DNA of 64,000 nt from Catenibacterium mitsuokai (GTDB lineage: Bacteria; Bacillota_I; Bacilli_A; Erysipelotrichales; Coprobacillaceae): assembly GCF_025148785.1 (NCBI RefSeq), contig NZ_CP102271.1:2225972-2289971 (forward strand), written 5' to 3'. Position 1 is the stretch's first letter. Each line of letters opens with the position of its first letter. This document shows positions 34,648 through 42,962 of this stretch, in pieces. A model generated the notes under the pieces. That model was given only the letters and a program-made list of their open reading frames with translations, was not told the DNA's origin and searched no databases. A program made the translations under genes and the position numbers.

Positions 34648-35250
34648 CTAATTTAAGTTTTCTTCGTCTACTCCCTCATATACTTTCATTAACTTATTAT
34701 TGATACTCTCTTCATCTGACATCATTAAATGTTTAAATCTTTCTATAGATTCATCAAACATATTTGGATCATAAGTGATATGTTTACCCAAAAATAAATT
34801 ACCAGCATTATAATAAGTATCAATCTTTAACAGAAGTGCATGTTTAGTAATCATAATTTCATCTAAACAATGTTGCTGTACAATTTCAATAAGTTTAGTG
34901 TACAAACGTACCTTGAACAAATATTTAGAGATTTTGTTTTTTCTAGAATTGTAATCATCACTCTTTCTAACAAACTCACGAGAGAATTTCATTACATATT
35001 TACTACGTTTGATATGATATTGATATGTTTTGTCATGATAGAGTTTGATGTTCTGACTAATATACTTATCAAACATACACTTATGTTGCTTTGTATAATC
35101 TTCCATTCGTTGTGATCCATAGACTAATGCATGAGTGATTCCATGTAAACGAGTCAGACATAAAGGGTGATTTAATCCTTTGTATTTAATACTATTCAAT
35201 TCTTCTATTTCTTTTTTTGATTCCATTTTATCTAATGTTTCATATTTCAT
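34648..35250 (-). CDS. Unknown basic, helical protein
   Basis: The start is set at ATG 35250 (AGGACGGTGATAACA before it); a GTG six codons upstream is less likely. The 200-aa product is Lys-, Tyr- and His-rich and almost wholly helical, with a GLNHPLCLTRLHGITHALVYG segment near the N-terminus and FLGKHITYDPNMFDESIERF near the C-terminus. No family is recognised. It lies immediately downstream of an IS21 insertion that sits 76 bases from its start, so its native promoter may have been displaced. Confidence 0.6.
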   Translation of the reverse strand: MKYETLDKMESKKEIEELNSIKYKGLNHPLCLTRLHGITHALVYGSQRMEDYTKQHKCMFDKYISQNIKLYHDKTYQYHIKRSKYVMKFSREFVRKSDDYNSRKNKISKYLFKVRLYTKLIEIVQQHCLDEIMITKHALLLKIDTYYNAGNLFLGKHITYDPNMFDESIERFKHLMMSDEESINNKLMKVYEGVDEENLN

Positions 35251-35254
35251 TGTT

Positions 35255-35296
35255 ATCACCGTCCTCACTTATAATGTATGTCCAGTTATTTTTCCC
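35255..35296 (-). repeat. Dispersed 42-base repeat, copy C
   Basis: A minus-strand copy of the repeat at 19312 and 34490, placed directly ahead of the 200-aa gene, just as copy A is placed ahead of the 256-aa gene. In frame it reads WTYIISEDGDNNEI and then a stop overlapping the next start codon. Confidence 0.6.
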
Positions 35297-35321
35297 ATTT
35301 TTGTTGAATATAAACCATGTT

Positions 35322-35326
35322 CTTAC
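35322..35326. repeat. Left target-site duplication of the IS21 element
   Basis: CTTAC, repeated exactly at 37958-37962 on the other side of the element. Confidence 0.85.
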
Positions 35327-35373
35327 TGAGTATTCCGCTAATGGAAGACCACTCGTTACGGTAGAGAAGTCCA
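35327..35373. repeat. Left terminal inverted repeat of the IS21 element
   Basis: Starts TGAGTATTCCG and ends in AGTCCA. It pairs with 37911-37957 read in reverse. Confidence 0.8.
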
Positions 35374-35442
35374 CCCAATACGCTGGACAAGTCCACCTCA
35401 CCAAAAAATTGAATACGGTTGGAAGTCCACAATTAATTTGAA

Positions 35443-35484
35443 AGAAGGCATAATAATTTTTTATCATTATTATGCCTTCTCCAT
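35443..35484. terminator. Terminator after istB
   Basis: AGAAGGCATAATAAT (35443-35457) and ATTATTATGCCTTCT (35466-35480) form a perfect 15-bp stem with T-rich flanks. Confidence 0.8.
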
Positions 35485-35486
35485 TT

Positions 35487-36230
35487 TTATTGTTTTATTC
35501 TTGAGTATTCTTCACGTAATGATTTTCCGTGTAAAGTAATAAGATAGGAACTATTAATGATTCTATCTAAAATAGCGTCTGCAATAGGTCCTCCATCTAA
35601 TAATTGATGCCATCCATCGAAAGAATATTGACTGCAGAAAATGGTTGATTTTCTATTACAACGAACTTCCATCAACTCTAGAAGGTCGCTTCTTTCAGAT
35701 TCGTTAGTTGGTTTCAATAAAAATTCATCGATGATCAATAGGTCATACTTCCCCAATCTCTTTAAGTACTCATTGTATTTTCCTTGAATTCTCTTTTCTT
35801 CAAATTTTGAAAATAATTCAGGCAATCTGATATATAGCACTGTCTTTCTATTGCGACAGGCATGTACTCCTAATGCATTAGACAGCCATGTCTTCCCACA
35901 GCCTGAAGCACCTACAAATATGACATTGAGACCTCTTTCTATGTAATTATTTGTAGCCAGTTCTTCCATCTGAGAGCGATTAAGTTTTCTATCTGGATTA
36001 TAGTTGATATCTTCTATGCTCGCTGTAGAATCATAAAAATGGGCATCTTTTATATATTTTGTGATTGTATGATTGACTCTGCTTTCATATTCCATATCAA
36101 TCAGTTCATTAAATCTTTCTTCAAAAGATAACTGATTATAGCTTGGATCACTGATTTGAATTTCATATTGTTCAGCTATTACAGGCAATCTCATCTGTCT
36201 GAGTTTTTTTACTGTATCCTGACTACTCAT
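35487..36230 (-). CDS. istB: IS21-family helper ATPase IstB
   Basis: IstB is the AAA+ ATPase that selects target DNA and activates the transposase. The 247-aa product (start MSSQDTVKKLRQMRLP) has the P-loop GASGCGKTWLSNAL, Walker B LLIIDEFLL and the DnaC-like sensor region STIFCSQYSFDGWH. The ATG at 36230 overlaps the istA stop (ATGAGTAG), which couples the two genes in the usual IS21 way. Confidence 0.95.
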   Translation of the reverse strand: MSSQDTVKKLRQMRLPVIAEQYEIQISDPSYNQLSFEERFNELIDMEYESRVNHTITKYIKDAHFYDSTASIEDINYNPDRKLNRSQMEELATNNYIERGLNVIFVGASGCGKTWLSNALGVHACRNRKTVLYIRLPELFSKFEEKRIQGKYNEYLKRLGKYDLLIIDEFLLKPTNESERSDLLELMEVRCNRKSTIFCSQYSFDGWHQLLDGGPIADAILDRIINSSYLITLHGKSLREEYSRIKQ

Positions 36231-37770
36231 TGTTTTTTCCTCCGTAATAATCTTTACCACGTACAAATGCAAGCGTATCTGAGACGTATTTATTATTTGT
36301 AGTACTTCTATCTTTCATGTCTTGATTTGACTGTAGAATCATTTTAATATTCTTATAGCTAGGCTGATAGATGTGCTTCAACGCCAATTTACACGCATCT
36401 TCAAGTCTGGCTTTTCCATATTTATCAGATAATTTGAGTAATGATAGACAGCCCTTATAAGCCTGTTCTTCTACTTTGCATCGTTCAAATAATCTTTCTA
36501 CAACTCTGGTTGTTTCTGGACCAATGGATAATGCCCAGTTTACAAAACGTTCCTTATTCCACTGGAACTTTCTGTGATTTTCAGGCATATGACTTTCATT
36601 GGTCGAATATTGATTTACACGTCCATAAAGTCTCTGATGTGAACAAATCTGATTCGTTTTATAGTAGACAGTTACAGTACTTTTAGTCAGCTTAACATCT
36701 ACATAATTGCCTACATATTCATGCGGTACAGAATAATTCATCTTATCAACTGAAATATGATAATTGAGTTGAACCTTTGCACGCTTCCAGGAACTCAGTT
36801 CAAATGGAGTTTCAGGAAGAGGGTGCATATAATCTTTTTCCTCATCCAGATAAACTGATCTTCTTGAGCCTTCTCTTTTCTGAAAGGGTTTATTATTGAA
36901 AACATCCAGTTCCTTTAATATAGCTGCATTTAAATCGTTAAAAGAAAAGAACTTTCTGTTTCTTAGCTTACCAACAATAGCGATTGTACAATCACCAACA
37001 GACCCTTCGACAGCCGCTTTATCTTTTGGTTTTCGGACTCTTGCAGGAATAATAGTTGTATCATAGTGATCAGCCATTTCCTGGTAAGACTTATTGAGAA
37101 CAGGATCCTCATACTTCTTATTTGATATGACACCTGTCTTAAGGTTATCAGGAACCAGCAGTCTAGTTACGCCTTCAAAGTATCTGTAGGCATTGATATG
37201 GCAATCAATCCAGTCTGCAATCTTCATAGTAGGACAAGCCTGAACATAACAAAGCATGCTGAATGGAAGTGTTGCTTCAAATAGATACGCTTTAATACTT
37301 TCACCAGTATAACGATCGAATACACACATGGTGGTTCCATTCCAATCCACCATTAATTTATCCCCTGGCTTATGTGTGATATGCATTGTAAGATTGTTTT
37401 TCTTTACATAATCACGATACTTTTCACAGAAGTAACTGTACTGATAGAATGGGAAGTTACTGTTTCTGCAATCTTCTGCATATTCTTCCCATAATAATCT
37501 GATGTTTGTCCCTGGTCTTAACAGTTCTTTATGAATATACTGATAATCAGGTTGCTTAATAATCAGATTAAGTTTAGTCTCCTTTCCAAATAATAGTTTC
37601 TGTACTTCCATTTCATTCTGATTCTGGATCATTGACCAACAAATATTATTTTCATCAGCTGCTTTAGATACTTTTCTTACTGTATCTCTTGATACCTTAA
37701 GTGCTTCAGCTATCTTTCGCTGACTGAAATTTTGAGATTTCATTTCCAAAATCTTCTTAACATCTCGCAT
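36223..37770 (-). CDS. istA: IS21-family transposase IstA
   Basis: IstA is the DDE transposase. The start is set at 37770 because AGGAGGTG lies before this ATG; the longer frame would read into the terminal repeats. The 515-aa product has an N-terminal helix-turn-helix (ILEMKSQNFSQRKIAEALKV, then SRDTVRK). The catalytic core has the first Asp in KLMVDWNGTTMCVFD, the second Asp in TRLLVPDNLKTGV, and the Glu in KPKDKAAVEGSV. A basic C-terminal domain follows. Confidence 0.95.
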   Translation of the reverse strand: MRDVKKILEMKSQNFSQRKIAEALKVSRDTVRKVSKAADENNICWSMIQNQNEMEVQKLLFGKETKLNLIIKQPDYQYIHKELLRPGTNIRLLWEEYAEDCRNSNFPFYQYSYFCEKYRDYVKKNNLTMHITHKPGDKLMVDWNGTTMCVFDRYTGESIKAYLFEATLPFSMLCYVQACPTMKIADWIDCHINAYRYFEGVTRLLVPDNLKTGVISNKKYEDPVLNKSYQEMADHYDTTIIPARVRKPKDKAAVEGSVGDCTIAIVGKLRNRKFFSFNDLNAAILKELDVFNNKPFQKREGSRRSVYLDEEKDYMHPLPETPFELSSWKRAKVQLNYHISVDKMNYSVPHEYVGNYVDVKLTKSTVTVYYKTNQICSHQRLYGRVNQYSTNESHMPENHRKFQWNKERFVNWALSIGPETTRVVERLFERCKVEEQAYKGCLSLLKLSDKYGKARLEDACKLALKHIYQPSYKNIKMILQSNQDMKDRSTTNNKYVSDTLAFVRGKDYYGGKNNE

Positions 37771-37910
37771 ATAAAAACACCTCCTAGTTGCAAGATTTGA
37801 TAAGTATTTATTACTTATCAAATCCATTTTACAACCAAGAGGTGCAAATCTTTATATTAATATAGTGGACTTGTTTAACGGATTCACTGGACTTTCCTAG
37901 CGTAACGTAT

Positions 37911-37957
37911 GGACTTATTTTACCGTATGGAGTGGCCTTGCCACTCCGTAATATTCA
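37911..37957. repeat. Right terminal inverted repeat of the IS21 element
   Basis: Pairs with 35327-35373; ends ATATTCA at the junction with the target duplication. Confidence 0.8.
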
Positions 37958-37962
37958 CTTAC
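37958..37962. repeat. Right target-site duplication of the IS21 element
   Basis: CTTAC, an exact copy of 35322-35326. Confidence 0.85.
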
Positions 37963-38015
37963 TAAAACAGGGAAAAAAATACTCCCTTACATTATGAGTA
38001 AAGGAGTTGAGTAAA

Positions 38016-38582
38016 ATGTCAAATAAAGTATGGGATGAAGAAAGAATTAGAGAAGAATTTAAAAAGCTAGATAGTATTACTGGACTACATGGAGCTGATT
38101 TACCTATCACATTCGGAAAAGCTAAACATACATTAGGATGTTTCTATATTGACACTATTAATAAGAAACCTAAGAAGTTTCATTTCTCATTGTTTTATTT
38201 TGGGAATCCTGAATGGTCAGAAGCATCTGCTTTAGATGTAATCAGGCATGAATATGCGCATTATATGGATTATATGTTTAATGGTAATTCAAGTCATGGT
38301 GCTTCATGGAAAGCTTGTTGTCGAAAGATTGGAGCATTGCCTTCAAGGCTTTATAATCCAAAAGTAGAAGAGATTAATCTCCATATGGAGAATAAACAAA
38401 AGGAAATTGATTCACAAATTGAATCTATTAAACAAGGAAATATGGTTATTCACCCTACATATGGTATTGGTATTGTGAATAGTATTTCTGATGATAAAAC
38501 AAAACTATACATTAACTTCAACAATGAAGTGAGATGTTTAAGTGCTCCATGGGTGACTGAACATTGTCAGATTGTTAAATAA
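38016..38582 (+). CDS. SprT-like zinc metalloprotease
   Basis: The start is set at 38016 (AAAGGAG, 9 bases, ATG; MSNKVWDEERIREEF); a TTG three codons earlier is less likely. The 188-aa product has the zinc motif HEYAHYMDY (HExxH), and a distal SHGASWKACCRKIGA supplies the third ligand His, as in SprT/SPRTN proteases, which in eukaryotes cut proteins cross-linked to DNA. A C-terminal HPTYGIGIVNSISDDKTKLY module is beta-rich and reminiscent of an UvrD/CarD-type Tudor fold. It lies just before CRISPR array 1, and a decayed copy lies before array 2, so the pair moved together. Confidence 0.85.
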   Translation: MSNKVWDEERIREEFKKLDSITGLHGADLPITFGKAKHTLGCFYIDTINKKPKKFHFSLFYFGNPEWSEASALDVIRHEYAHYMDYMFNGNSSHGASWKACCRKIGALPSRLYNPKVEEINLHMENKQKEIDSQIESIKQGNMVIHPTYGIGIVNSISDDKTKLYINFNNEVRCLSAPWVTEHCQIVK

Positions 38583-38606
38583 AACATCCTCTAGGGGATG
38601 TTTTTA
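38581..38606 (+). terminator. Terminator after the SprT-like gene
   Basis: AACATCC and GGATGTT pair around a short loop and are followed by TTTTATTTTT. The same hairpin is preserved beside array 2 at about 49537. Confidence 0.8.
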
Positions 38607-40042
38607 TTTTTGTGTCCCCTGAAGGGGTACTTATTATGAATTTTACATTTGATGTCACTGAACTTACTGAAGCCATTCTTCCGTCCCCAACAGGGGTTAA
38701 GTATTATGAATGTCATAATCAAAAACTATTCTACAACCTTGTTTTGTTTCCGTCCCCAACAGGGGTTAACCATTATGAATCTTTTTGACAGAGAAGCAAT
38801 GGGAACTTTCAAAAATAAGTAGTTTCCGTCCCCAACAAGGGTTAACCATTATGAATAAACAAGCAGTTTTACTACATTGCTAAAAAGCAAGGGTTTCCGT
38901 CCCAAAAAGGGTTAACCATTATGAATTCTTCCACTAATTTCTACATCTCAGAAGTTTGTTGAAATTTTAGTTTCCATCCCCAACAGGGGTTAACCATTAT
39001 GAATGCCTTAAGTGTTGAATATAAGGTTTTGAAGCGTGCTTGTTTCCGTCCCCAACAGGGGTTAACCATTATGAATAGAATGTACGGTATTGATATTTCG
39101 AAACACAACGGGTTTCCGTCCCCAACAGGGGTTAACCATTATGAATAGTATTTTATTGATACTTTGGAAAATATGGAAAATTAGTTTCCGTCCCCAACAG
39201 GGGTTAACCATTATGAATAATTAAAACAGTTAGGTTTTAACGGTGGTGTGTTTACTGTTTCCGTCCCCAACAGGGGTTAACCATTATGAATAGAACAAAG
39301 AAATGATTGAAAAAAAGACAATTAGAAATTTATAGTTTCCGTCCCCAACAGGGGTTAACCATTATGAATTTTTAAGGATTTATAAGCCTTTTCTGAGGCT
39401 TTCTTATCCATGTTTCCGTCCCCAACAGGGGTTAACCATTATGAATAGTGTTATTGTATTACGTGCTGAACTCTTACCTAATGTTTCCGTCCCCAACAGG
39501 GGTTAACCATTATGAATAAATTGACGAAAATTTAAATGTTGGCGTTTATGAAATTGAGTTTCCGTCCCCAACAGGGGTTAACCATTATGAATAGAAAGGA
39601 GACATAGTACTTGTTGAAGGTTCAATCCGTTTCCGTCCCCAACAGGGGTTAACCATTATGAATATGATATTCTAATGATGTGTCCTAATGAAGAACTAGT
39701 AGATAGTTTCCGTCCCCAACAGGGGTTAACCATTATGAATATGATATTCTAATGATGTGTCCTAATGAAGAACTAGTAGATAGTTTCCGTCCCCAACAGG
39801 GGTTAACCATTATGAATTATAAGTATATCCCTATATTGATGTATCAATATTTTAAAAAGTTTCCGTCCCCAACAGGGGTTAACCATTATGAATTTAAAGA
39901 AATCTATAAGTTGAATGAAAAGGCCACAGATTTAAAGTTTCCGTCCCCAACAGGGGTTAACCATTATGAATGAAATAATTGGAATTTGACAGGTGCAAAA
40001 GTATTAAGTTTCCGTCCCCAACAGGGGTTAACCATTATGAAT
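38607..40042 (-). CRISPR. CRISPR array 1 (about 20 repeats), transcribed on the minus strand
   Basis: The repeat is 35 bases. On the plus strand it starts GTTTCCGTCCCCAACAGG, continues GGTTAACC and ends ATTATGAAT; the reverse complement ends GGGGACGGAAAC. Spacers are 35-43 bases. Repeats start at 38607 and 38677 (both degenerate), then 38746, 38822, 38893, 38970, 39042, 39112, 39184, 39257, 39335, 39412, 39483, 39558, 39629, 39706, 39783, 39859, 39937 and 40008. Degeneracy rises toward the low-coordinate end, so the leader is at the high side. The spacers at 39664-39705 and 39741-39782 are identical. The 3' ACGGAAAC is the 8-base crRNA tag known from type III-A systems. Confidence 0.97.
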
Positions 40043-40183
40043 CCTTACCTACAAAACCCTGATAAACACTACTTAAAATAACCAAAATGCGTGGCAAAAC
40101 TACTTTTAGAAATCATAACCATAAGATTTCCTACAAAACCTTCATTTTTCCTAGTATTTATCAGTAGCGTGGCAAAAAGTATA
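40043..40183 (-). promoter_or_regulatory. Leader of CRISPR array 1
   Basis: An AT-rich sequence directly upstream (minus strand) of the newest repeat, almost identical to the flank of array 2. It contains two copies of a module of about 50 bases that starts CCTACAAAACC and ends GCGTGGCAAAA (40048-40099 and 40130-40177). Conservation between the two arrays and adjacency to intact repeats mark it as the leader that directs transcription and spacer insertion. Confidence 0.8.
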
Positions 40184-40220
40184 GATAAGAGTGTTCTATA
40201 TCGCCAAGAACACTCTTATC
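40184..40220 (-). terminator. Terminator of the cas operon, just before the array leader
   Basis: GATAAGAGTGTT (40184-40195) and AACACTCTTATC (40209-40220) form a 12-bp perfect stem, then TATACTTTTT on the minus strand. It separates csm6 from the CRISPR leader. A shortened copy lies beside array 2. Confidence 0.75.
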
Positions 40221-40229
40221 ATACTTTAA

Positions 40230-41567
40230 TTAATCAATTCTTTCAATAATCAACTGATTCATCAGATCATAACTATTCCAGTATTCATCCTTAATATCTA
40301 AATCTGTATAACTAAATACTTTCTCTATCTTTTTCATAATCGCATTAGAAGAGAAGTTAGTCTTATCCTTTATTACATCATCTGTAACACAAACCATTTC
40401 ATGTGCTGTAATATTACGAATATTACCTTCTACACTACGTAGATCTGAAACGAGATCTGCTGCTTCTTTTCTACTACTAGGTATAAAATCATTCAATAAT
40501 ACAACCAATGGTTCAGAATATATAGGACCTTCTTTAAAACCATTTAAATAGTAATTATTCAATGATTTCAAAACATCACTACCATTTAGTTTCTCTAAAT
40601 CCCATACACGCATAGAATGTTTTTTCTTCTTCTCTATTCTACAATACTTATTAATATCAATGCCTGTTTCATGTTTTAATACCAATTCAAACAAGTCTAC
40701 AAATAAAGGCGTAATAGATCTAATAAAATCCGCATATTCATGTCTTCTTCTCTTTACATCAATATTTAATGCATACTCAAATAGTTTAATACCTTTATCA
40801 TCCGTTACAGGAAAACAATAAACTTTCTCTTTTGAAGAGATTTCTAATGCTTTCTTATAATCCAATGATTCCCTATACTTAGCCATTTCAATCAAAGAAT
40901 AATAACCTTTATCCATAGCACTCTTTTTGATAGTCTTCGCTACTTGTAATGCTGCAGAATAATCATAAGCTTCTATATGCTTCTTAATAATTTCTTCTTT
41001 CTTAATAATAGCTAATGTAGGACATTCTACTTCTATACATCTATTTGCAGAATCTGGATTATTGTCTTCGTCTAATTCCCATAAAGTCTCATAATCATTT
41101 TCTTTATGAGAATGTTCATTAAGTTTACCTGTTGGTGTGACAACCTGTATTGTACGACAAGGTAATTCTCCTAATGTCTTTAATACAACTAACCCACTCT
41201 TCATTGCTGGTGTACCAGAAGATATATTTAAAAGGAATTCATCATCTTCATCCATATCTCCCATAATATCCATTAATATATTTCTGAAATCCTTATAGAA
41301 GTAATCAAACTCTTGTACTTTAGTTAATTCATTACGTTCTATATATTCCACATCTATATGTCTACTTTGTAATTCAGCTAACTTCTCTATACAGTACCCA
41401 TATGGATTATATTTATGATGCTTTTCAGCCATCTCTTTAGATAAATATAAAATAACTTTATCTGGCTTATAATGTCTGCATATATGCAGCATAGAACCAT
41501 CTCTATAGTTATTTTCAGATATTGGATCAGTACCTCCTACAGGAGAAAACAAAATCTTTTTACCCAT
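40230..41567 (-). CDS. csm6: Csm6: cyclic-oligoadenylate activated CARF-HEPN ribonuclease
   Basis: A stand-alone RNase that degrades transcripts when Cas10 makes cyclic oligoadenylate on target binding. The 445-aa product has an N-terminal CARF domain (KILFSPVGGTDPI strand-loop, and NISSGTPAMKSGLVVL near residue 115-130, the ligand-binding segment). A helical middle and a C-terminal HEPN domain follow, with the active motif RNITAHEM (Arg384, His389, Rx4H). It is the last gene of the operon and follows cas2 directly. Its last codons are copied beside array 2. Confidence 0.92.
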   Translation of the reverse strand: MGKKILFSPVGGTDPISENNYRDGSMLHICRHYKPDKVILYLSKEMAEKHHKYNPYGYCIEKLAELQSRHIDVEYIERNELTKVQEFDYFYKDFRNILMDIMGDMDEDDEFLLNISSGTPAMKSGLVVLKTLGELPCRTIQVVTPTGKLNEHSHKENDYETLWELDEDNNPDSANRCIEVECPTLAIIKKEEIIKKHIEAYDYSAALQVAKTIKKSAMDKGYYSLIEMAKYRESLDYKKALEISSKEKVYCFPVTDDKGIKLFEYALNIDVKRRRHEYADFIRSITPLFVDLFELVLKHETGIDINKYCRIEKKKKHSMRVWDLEKLNGSDVLKSLNNYYLNGFKEGPIYSEPLVVLLNDFIPSSRKEAADLVSDLRSVEGNIRNITAHEMVCVTDDVIKDKTNFSSNAIMKKIEKVFSYTDLDIKDEYWNSYDLMNQLIIERID

Positions 41568-41568
41568 G

Positions 41569-41889
41569 TTATATCACAATAATATCCTCAGACTCTTCAC
41601 TTTCATCTTTACCCCAGGATATTATCTGCCCCTTTCCGTTAATCTTATATATTCTTACACTATCTTGAGTCCCTATTCTTTTAGGTATACCTTTAACTAA
41701 TTTATCAAATTTGTTCTTTCTTAAATGTGCTTCAAAAGCTGATTTCTGTACTCTTACTCCATAGCCTGATAGCCATCTCGCAAATCTTTGTCTCTTTCTA
41801 TTATCCACAATATCATAGATAATCAATACAAACACTTTCCTGATTGATTTATTCTCATCAACCTCAAAGAAATAATCTTCTCTTTCCAT
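41569..41889 (-). CDS. cas2: Cas2 adaptation endonuclease subunit
   Basis: Cas2 forms the centre of the Cas1-Cas2 spacer integrase. The 106-aa product has the ferredoxin-like start FVLIIYDIVDNRKRQRFARW, with the conserved Asp in IYDIVDN after a short N-terminal extension. GYGVRVQKSAFEAHL and the VRIYKING strand follow. It lies between cas1 and csm6 with 1-5 base gaps. Confidence 0.95.
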   Translation of the reverse strand: MEREDYFFEVDENKSIRKVFVLIIYDIVDNRKRQRFARWLSGYGVRVQKSAFEAHLRKNKFDKLVKGIPKRIGTQDSVRIYKINGKGQIISWGKDESEESEDIIVI

Positions 41890-41894
41890 AATGG

Positions 41895-42893
41895 TTACCT
41901 AATCATGATAGGAGAATACATTGATACATCTTCATGTATAATCGCATCTACTAATGAACTCATTTGAAAAGATATAGCACTTCTGAAACTTACTGGATAA
42001 TCAATATAGTCTAAGTATTTCTGACATATCTGAAACTTATTTTCTAGTTTCTTGATGAATTTATTTAATGCTTGTTTAAAGATATAAACCCCTTCTCCAT
42101 CATCTGAATAAAACTCATCAATATGTACTTCATGTCCATTAATCATACTCATCACTGTAGAGTCTATAAGAACAGCTCTCCATTCTTCCATCATATCACT
42201 TGCAAGTGTTGGATGTTTTTCTGCATCTCTATGAAGAAATCCAAAGTATGCATTTAAACCTTTTATCTCTATTTCTCCATAGAGTTCATTCATCAAGATA
42301 GAATAACCTAAACTCAACATAGAATTAAATGCATCATGAGGCGGTCTTTTACTTCTTCCTTCAAACTTAAATGCTTCATCAATACACATAGATAAGCCTT
42401 TAAAGTAATACCTTGCAGCACTTCCTTCATATCCCATGAGTTCTTCTATATTCTTTACATAATTCACTTTTCTTAAAGCACTCTTCATATGTAATTCAAT
42501 ATCACTTATATTATGATTTGTGCTTCTAGAATATCTTCTCAATACTACAATCTGGTTATGTATCTTAGCATAAATAATCTTCTTAGAAAGTTCTAATGCG
42601 AATGGTTGGTCATATAAACCTGCCTGCTTTCTTTGAAGAGAAGCTTTAATATGACCTGTTGAAGATAACCTGCCAAAATAGTGACCACCCTTAGAAAAAT
42701 AAGATAAAGAAATACCTTTCTTTAAACATTCTTGGATACATTGTGTTGTGACTTGTGCATGACCTAATAGAGTTATACCATCAATACTTTCTACTGGAAT
42801 AGTACGAAACATTCCATCTTTATACTTGACTGTTATTCTATTATCCTGCTTACCTATCACACAATCACTTTTATCAATATACAATATACTCAT
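41895..42893 (-). CDS. cas1: Cas1 spacer integrase
   Basis: The 332-aa metal-dependent integrase has the three family ligands Glu156 (GYEGSAARYYF), His221 (GFLHRDAEKHPTLASD) and Asp233 (SDMMEEWR). The start MSILYIDKSDCVIGKQDN is the usual N-terminal strand. With cas2 it supplies the adaptation module of this type III-A locus, so new spacers can be taken up without help from another system. The ATG follows GGAGGAAGCGTT. A strong hairpin lies between it and csm5. Confidence 0.96.
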   Translation of the reverse strand: MSILYIDKSDCVIGKQDNRITVKYKDGMFRTIPVESIDGITLLGHAQVTTQCIQECLKKGISLSYFSKGGHYFGRLSSTGHIKASLQRKQAGLYDQPFALELSKKIIYAKIHNQIVVLRRYSRSTNHNISDIELHMKSALRKVNYVKNIEELMGYEGSAARYYFKGLSMCIDEAFKFEGRSKRPPHDAFNSMLSLGYSILMNELYGEIEIKGLNAYFGFLHRDAEKHPTLASDMMEEWRAVLIDSTVMSMINGHEVHIDEFYSDDGEGVYIFKQALNKFIKKLENKFQICQKYLDYIDYPVSFRSAISFQMSSLVDAIIHEDVSMYSPIMIR

Positions 42894-42936
42894 AACGCTT
42901 CCTCCTTGTATTGTCCCTTAAAAGAGGAGGAGAAAG

Positions 42937-42962
42937 CTGATACTTGGTTATCCAAGTATCAG
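42937..42962 (-). promoter_or_regulatory. Perfect hairpin between csm5 and cas1
   Basis: CTGATACTTGG (42937-42947) and CCAAGTATCAG (42952-42962) form an 11-bp perfect stem with a 4-base loop, overlapping the csm5 stop codon. There is no clear T run after it on the minus strand. It may cut down transcription of the cas1-cas2-csm6 part or mark an RNA processing site. Confidence 0.55.

Larger units (their letters stand above)
35327..37957 (-). mobile_element. IS21-family insertion sequence, complete
   Basis: A 2.63-kb element with istA and istB genes, bounded by imperfect inverted repeats of about 47 bases (35327-35373 and 37911-37957) that share TGGxAxGxCCACTC and TACGGTA blocks. Each end carries three spaced AGTCCA motifs (left at 35368, 35390 and 35424; right, inverted, at 37866, 37888 and 37910), the multiple terminal repeats typical of IS21. 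The element is flanked by a perfect 5-bp duplication CTTAC. Both genes are open, so it is probably active or recently so. Confidence 0.92.

Noticed and set aside
35240-35467. Open frame of 75 codons crossing the left end of the IS21 element
   Set aside because: It runs from IS sequence into the flank and its first half is antisense-like terminal-repeat sequence. Only its end (IISEDGDNNEI) may be real, as part of the dispersed repeat.
39752-39973. Open frame over CRISPR repeats and spacers (73 codons)
   Set aside because: It consists of CRISPR repeats translated in one frame. The same holds for the frame at 49690-49896.
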